Source of the DNA: DATGQT01 sp033720695
Lineage (GTDB): Bacteria; Bacteroidota; Rhodothermia; Rhodothermales; Rubricoccaceae
Assembly (NCBI GenBank): GCA_033720695.1
Contig: JAWWCA010000060.1
Coordinates: forward strand, 1 to 16,827
Direction of reading: 5' to 3'
Length of the DNA: 16,827 nt
The translations under genes and the position numbers were made by a program. Below, in pieces: positions 13,674 to 16,827 of the stretch; within the stretch, counting starts at the first letter, position 1, and each line of letters opens with the position of its first letter. The notes below the pieces were generated by a model. The model did no database searches, was not told where the DNA came from, and saw only the letters and a program-made list of their open reading frames with translations.

Positions 13674-14264
13674 ATGAAAACCACCAACACACGGCTCGGC
13701 GCTACGATCATGCTGCTGGCCGGCCTCGCGCTTTCCGGCTGCGACGACAACCCCGTCGGCGCGGCGATGCCGGAGGAGACGGGCGTTCCCGTCGAACTCG
13801 CAGCGACCTCCCAGCCGATCCCGGTCTCCGGCAGCGTGATCCACTACGCCTCCGAGGCCATCGTGCACTCGCAGGAGCCGACCGACAACGGCATGATCCA
13901 GCGGAGCACCGACATCGTCGAGTTCCTGACCGGGGACCTGACCGGGTACGTTCTGTTCCATGTCACGTCCGTCTTCGACTACGCCGACGGCACGCTCGTC
14001 AACACCGGGACCCAGCTCTTCTCGGGCACGGTGGCCGGCTCGACGCCCGTCATCCTCCACGACGACTCGTTCCGCTTCGAGGTCGATCTCGCCACGGGCG
14101 TCACGACGGGAGAGATCCACCTCGGCCGGAGCAAGGACGCTCCTCACCAAGGGGGTTGGTACGAGTGCGACCTCGAGCCGACGGGAACCGTCGTGACGCC
14201 GGACGGCGACAACCTCACCGACTACAGCGGCGTGTGCACCCCGCGCGGCAACGTCGGGGGGTGA
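13674..14264 (+). CDS. small lipoprotein of unknown function
   Basis: A 196-residue protein beginning MKTTNTRLGATIMLLAGLAL then SGC, a lipoprotein signal peptide with the lipidated Cys at 23. An upstream in-frame extension is ignored because the ATG at 13674 gives this clean signal and has a GAGG-type ribosome binding site. The mature part is rich in beta-strand-like stretches with many Thr, Ser, Val and Gly and shows no family motif I recognise. Two further cysteines, in WYECDLEP and YSGVCTPRG, could form a disulfide. The pattern of paired strands could be a small barrel, but this is a guess. It is divergent from the sigma factor gene and converges with the DinB gene. It is a candidate target of that sigma factor, though nothing in the sequence proves it. 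Confidence 0.8.
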   Translation: MKTTNTRLGATIMLLAGLALSGCDDNPVGAAMPEETGVPVELAATSQPIPVSGSVIHYASEAIVHSQEPTDNGMIQRSTDIVEFLTGDLTGYVLFHVTSVFDYADGTLVNTGTQLFSGTVAGSTPVILHDDSFRFEVDLATGVTTGEIHLGRSKDAPHQGGWYECDLEPTGTVVTPDGDNLTDYSGVCTPRGNVGG

Positions 14265-14302
14265 GGCGGCGGAGGATCAGCGGCGGTTGACGCTCGTCCC
14301 TA

Positions 14303-14363
14303 GCGGCCCCGTGCGGTACCCGGTATTGCGGCCTCTCCGCGACCGGTCCGACCACGGGGCCGC
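14303..14363. terminator. bidirectional hairpin between the lipoprotein and DinB genes
   Basis: GCGGCCCCGTG (14303-14313) and CACGGGGCCGC (14353-14363) pair perfectly over 11 bp around a 39-base loop that contains its own GCGG/CCGC stem. It sits between convergent stops and ends one base before the DinB stop codon, like the hairpin between gltX and glnS. Confidence 0.6.
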
Positions 14364-14364
14364 C

Positions 14365-14865
14365 TCACGTCTGCGGCTCCCAGATCCCGAGCAGGCGGCG
14401 GACGGTGATCACCTGCCCGAGGTGGTGCGCGTTGTGGTCGGCGGCGAGGAGGGCCTGTCGGAGGAGCGTGTAGCCGGGAGCGTGGTCGAGCTCGGCGAGG
14501 AGGTCGGTCTTCGGGCTTTCGACGAGGCGGACGAGCTTGTCGAGGTCGTCGGAGAACGCCTGCACGGTGTCGCCCCAGGCCGTCTCCGTGGCGTCGTCGC
14601 TGGGCCAGTAGTCGGCGGGCCAGTCGTGCCCCTGGTAGTCCGGGTTGATCGAGAAGACGAGGAGGTCGTGCTGGGAGAACCAGAGGTGGTAGACGAGGTC
14701 CCAGAGCGAGTAGGGGAGGCCCTCGGGCTGCTCGTTGACGCGGTCGAAGGGGATGCCGTCGAGGATGGCGGCGGCATCGACGTGGGCGTTGCCGCCTCGG
14801 AGGAGGGCGGCGACCTCGGCCCGGAGGCGGGCGTCGGCGTCGAGGCCGGTTTGAGGCGCAGGCAT
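14365..14865 (-). CDS. DinB/YfiT-family putative metalloprotein
   Basis: A 166-residue four-helix protein of the DinB superfamily. The metal-binding histidines sit where expected: His60 in the second helix (LWDLVYHLWFSQHD) and His144 with His148 in the fourth (ADHNAHHLGQ). The conserved closing segment VRRLLGIWEP follows. Family members include thiol S-transferases that use bacillithiol or mycothiol and damage-induced proteins; the activity here is unknown. The ATG at 14865 gives the usual length. Its last 33 codons and stop have a decayed copy at 10259-10364. It is divergent from the methylmalonyl-CoA mutase gene, with 114 bases between the starts. Confidence 0.9.
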   Translation of the reverse strand: MPAPQTGLDADARLRAEVAALLRGGNAHVDAAAILDGIPFDRVNEQPEGLPYSLWDLVYHLWFSQHDLLVFSINPDYQGHDWPADYWPSDDATETAWGDTVQAFSDDLDKLVRLVESPKTDLLAELDHAPGYTLLRQALLAADHNAHHLGQVITVRRLLGIWEPQT

Positions 14866-14945
14866 GGGTCCGGTGGGCAGGGTGAAGGGAACGGGGAGAC
14901 GGGACGGTGTGAACGGAGCGGGGGGTCCGGCGTTCGTCGCTCGGG

Positions 14946-14953
14946 TAAGTTTC
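14946..14953 (+). promoter_or_regulatory. candidate -7 element of the mutase gene (TAnnTTTG-like)
   Basis: TAAGTTTC matches 5 of the 6 fixed bases of the Bacteroidota consensus TAnnTTTG and ends 26 bases before the ATG at 14980. It is the only AT-richer patch in the 114-base divergent spacer. No clear -33 TTG is seen. Confidence 0.4.
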
Positions 14954-14979
14954 AGCCTCCCCGCCTCTCCTCCTCCGTC

Positions 14980-16566
14980 ATGCCGACCGCCACCGAACCC
15001 GACCGCACCACCTCCAGCGGCATCCCCGTCGAGCCCGTCTACACGGCCGAGGACCTCCCTCCCAACGTGAGCGAGCGGTTGGGGGCGCCGGGGGCGTACC
15101 CCTTCACGCGCGGCGTCTATCCCGAGATGTACCGCTCGCGGCTGTGGACGATGCGGCAGTACGCCGGCTTCTCGACGGCCGAGGAGAGCAACAGGCGCTA
15201 CAAGCACCTCCTCGCGGCCGGGGCCCGCGGGCTGAGCGTCGCCTTCGACCTGCCCACACAGATCGGCTACGACGCCGACGACCCCCAGGCCGAGGGCGAG
15301 GTCGGCAAGGTGGGCGTCTCGATCGGCTCGCTGGAGGACATGCGCCGGCTCTTCGACGGCATCCCGCTCGGCGAGGTCACGACGAGCATGACCATCAACG
15401 CCACGGCGTCGATCCTGCTCGCGCTCTACGTGGCCGTGGCGAAGGAGCAGGGGGCGGACCTGAAGCGGCTCGGCGGGACCATCCAGAACGACATCCTCAA
15501 GGAGTACGCCGCGCGGGGCACCTACATCTACCCGCCGCGCCCGTCCATGCGGCTCATCACCGACACGTTCGCGTGGTGCTCCCGCGAGCTCCCGCGCTGG
15601 AATACGATCTCGATCTCGGGCTACCACATCCGCGAGGCCGGGAGCACGGCCGCGCAGGAGCTCGCCTTCACGCACGCCAACGGCATCGCCTACGTCCAGG
15701 CGGCCCTCGACGCCGGGCTCGACGTGGACGTCTTCGGCCGCCGCCTCTCGTTCTTCTTCAACGCGCACAACGACCTCTTCGAGGAGGTCGCCAAGTTCCG
15801 CGCCGCCCGCCGCCTCTGGGCCCGGATCATGAAGGAGCGCTTCGGCGCGACGGACCCCAAGGCGATGATGTGCCGGTTCCACACGCAGACGGCCGGCTCG
15901 ACGCTCACGGCGCAGCAGCCCCACAACAACGTCGTGCGCGTGGCCCTCCAGGCGCTCGCGGCCGTCCTCGGCGGCACCCAGAGCCTCCACACGAACGGCT
16001 TCGACGAGGCCCTCGCGCTGCCCTCGGAAGAGGCCGCCACGCTCGCCCTCCGCACGCAGCAGATCATCGGACACGAGACGGGTGTGACCGACACCGTGGA
16101 TCCGCTCGCGGGCTCGTTCTACGTCGAGCGCCTGACCGCGGAGCTGGAGGGGGAGGCCGAGCGGCTCATCGCGCAGATCGACGAGCTGGGCGGCGCCGTC
16201 GCGGCCGTCGAGGAGGGGTTCTATCAGGACGCCATCGCGGCGTCGGCGTACCAGGCGCAGCGGGCCATCGAGAGCGGCGAGGCCGTCGTGGTGGGCGTGA
16301 ACCGGTTCCAGTCCGACGCCCCGGAGGCGCCGGTGGCGCTGCTCAAGGTGCCCGAGGCGGTCCGCCAGCAGCAGGTCGAGCGGCTCCAGGCCCTCCGCGC
16401 CCGCCGCGACGAGGCGGCGTGGGCCGAGGCCATGGACCGGGTCGAGGCCGCTGCCCGCGGCGACGCCAACCTCATGCCGCCGATCCTCGCGGCCGTCGAG
16501 GCCGACGCGACCGTCGGCGAGATCGCCCACCGCCTCCGCGGCGTCTGGGGCGAGTACGCCGGCTAG
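14980..16566 (+). CDS. methylmalonyl-CoA mutase, large (catalytic) subunit without B12 domain
   Basis: A 528-residue adenosylcobalamin-dependent mutase subunit interconverting (R)-methylmalonyl-CoA and succinyl-CoA, part of propionyl-CoA metabolism. The TIM barrel starts at YPFTRGVYPEMYRSRLWTMRQYAGFSTAEESN. Tyr61, Arg179 (in QNDILKEYAARGTYIYPP) and His216 (SGYHIREAGST) correspond to Tyr89, Arg207 and His244 of the Propionibacterium enzyme; Tyr and Arg here favour methylmalonyl over isobutyryl substrate. Also seen are HTQTAGSTLTAQQPHNNVVRV, LGGTQSLHTNGFDEALALP and VDPLAGSFYVE. The chain stops where a B12-binding domain would begin in the fused enzyme, so a separate small subunit gene must exist outside the window. 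The ATG at 14980 follows a promoter-like element. Its stop shares CTAG with the next, convergent gene. Confidence 0.95.
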   Translation: MPTATEPDRTTSSGIPVEPVYTAEDLPPNVSERLGAPGAYPFTRGVYPEMYRSRLWTMRQYAGFSTAEESNRRYKHLLAAGARGLSVAFDLPTQIGYDADDPQAEGEVGKVGVSIGSLEDMRRLFDGIPLGEVTTSMTINATASILLALYVAVAKEQGADLKRLGGTIQNDILKEYAARGTYIYPPRPSMRLITDTFAWCSRELPRWNTISISGYHIREAGSTAAQELAFTHANGIAYVQAALDAGLDVDVFGRRLSFFFNAHNDLFEEVAKFRAARRLWARIMKERFGATDPKAMMCRFHTQTAGSTLTAQQPHNNVVRVALQALAAVLGGTQSLHTNGFDEALALPSEEAATLALRTQQIIGHETGVTDTVDPLAGSFYVERLTAELEGEAERLIAQIDELGGAVAAVEEGFYQDAIAASAYQAQRAIESGEAVVVGVNRFQSDAPEAPVALLKVPEAVRQQQVERLQALRARRDEAAWAEAMDRVEAAARGDANLMPPILAAVEADATVGEIAHRLRGVWGEYAG

Positions 16567-16827
16567 AGCGCCACGGTGAGCGTGAGCGTCGGGGCGCCGT
16601 CTGCACCCACCCCGGTCCCGATCGTGAGGGCGCGCTCGCGAGCGGAGCGGTCGATCGTGGCGAAGCTGTAAGCTGTGCCGACCGCGAATCCGGCCAGCGA
16701 GACGAGCGCGAACTCGGTGATCCCCCCGAACCAGTCGTCGTCGCCCCCGTGGGCCACGGCGCCGACGGCGGTGCCGAGGCCCACCCCGCCGGCCCGGATC
16801 CCCGTGCCGAGGAGCGCCCGGCGCCCG
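16563..16827 (-). CDS. hypothetical Gly-rich protein, 5' end off window
   Basis: The reverse strand is open from the right edge to the TAG at 16563-16565 (87 codons), so the start is missing. The reading is rich in Gly, Ala, Leu and Thr, with glycine-spaced stretches (RAGGVGLGTAVGAVAHGG and SLAGFAVGTAY) that could be short membrane-embedded or outer-membrane-associated segments, and a C-terminus of alternating hydrophobic and Thr residues (APTLTLTVAL) like a closing beta strand. I do not recognise a family. Codon choice agrees with the genome, and the frame is uninterrupted, which supports a real gene. Its stop overlaps the mutase stop by 4 bases (CTAG). Confidence 0.6.
   Translation of the reverse strand, partial: GRRALLGTGIRAGGVGLGTAVGAVAHGGDDDWFGGITEFALVSLAGFAVGTAYSFATIDRSARERALTIGTGVGADGAPTLTLTVAL

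Noticed and set aside
14365..16530. A long reverse-strand frame through the mutase gene into DinB
   Set aside because: Only its last 166 residues are DinB. The rest is antisense to the well-supported mutase gene, so I start DinB at its own ATG (14865).
1..16827. Search for CRISPR, tRNA, rRNA, insertion sequence ends or phage genes
   Set aside because: No regularly spaced repeats, cloverleaf-like sequence, transposase motif or phage structural gene was found by eye. A tRNAscan or ISfinder search would be needed to exclude faint cases.

Overview
High-GC DNA (third codon positions almost all G or C) from a bacterium. Several traits point to Rhodothermota, probably close to Rubricoccaceae: weak or absent Shine-Dalgarno sequences, TAnnTTTG-like promoter elements short distances upstream of start codons, lipoproteins with a Bacteroidota-type look, a two-gene glgC/glgM cluster, a GlnRS with a C-terminal YqeY-type domain, and a methylmalonyl-CoA mutase catalytic subunit encoded without its B12 domain. 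The lineage is inferred from these traits, not from a database match. Most of the window is chromosomal housekeeping DNA; no phage, insertion sequence, CRISPR array, tRNA or rRNA was seen.

Layout. Bases 1-4215 are a leftward run: glgC (ADP-glucose pyrophosphorylase), a GT4 glycogen synthase of the actinobacterial GlgM type, a DUF4185-like lipoprotein, and a VOC/glyoxalase-fold gene cut by the left edge. Diverging from glgC is gltX (4439-5959), which converges on glnS (6035-8377) across a large hairpin. Divergent from glnS are a tandem-GNAT acetyltransferase (8479-9696) and an SRPBCC-family protein (9770-10249).

From 10259 to 14865 lies the most unusual part. A decayed 3' end of a DinB gene (10259-10364) is followed by a leftward pair, an ECF sigma factor and a Ser/Thr kinase-TolB-TPR protein joined by an ATGA stop/start overlap. 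A divergent small lipoprotein of unknown function comes next, then an intact DinB gene (14365-14865). The DinB remnant and the intact DinB 3' end form an imperfect direct repeat (about 83% over 92 bases) that brackets the sigma/kinase/lipoprotein block. Divergent from the intact DinB is the methylmalonyl-CoA mutase large subunit (14980-16566), whose stop overlaps that of a convergent, edge-truncated hypothetical gene in a shared CTAG.

How the genes work together. glgC and glgM probably supply ADP-glucose and use it for alpha-glucan or maltose-1-phosphate synthesis. gltX and glnS charge tRNA-Glu and tRNA-Gln. The sigma/kinase pair is a candidate phosphorylation-controlled transcription switch: the sigma factor lacks the acidic region 2.2 motif and has threonines there instead, and no anti-sigma gene is present. 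The mutase belongs to propionyl-CoA metabolism.
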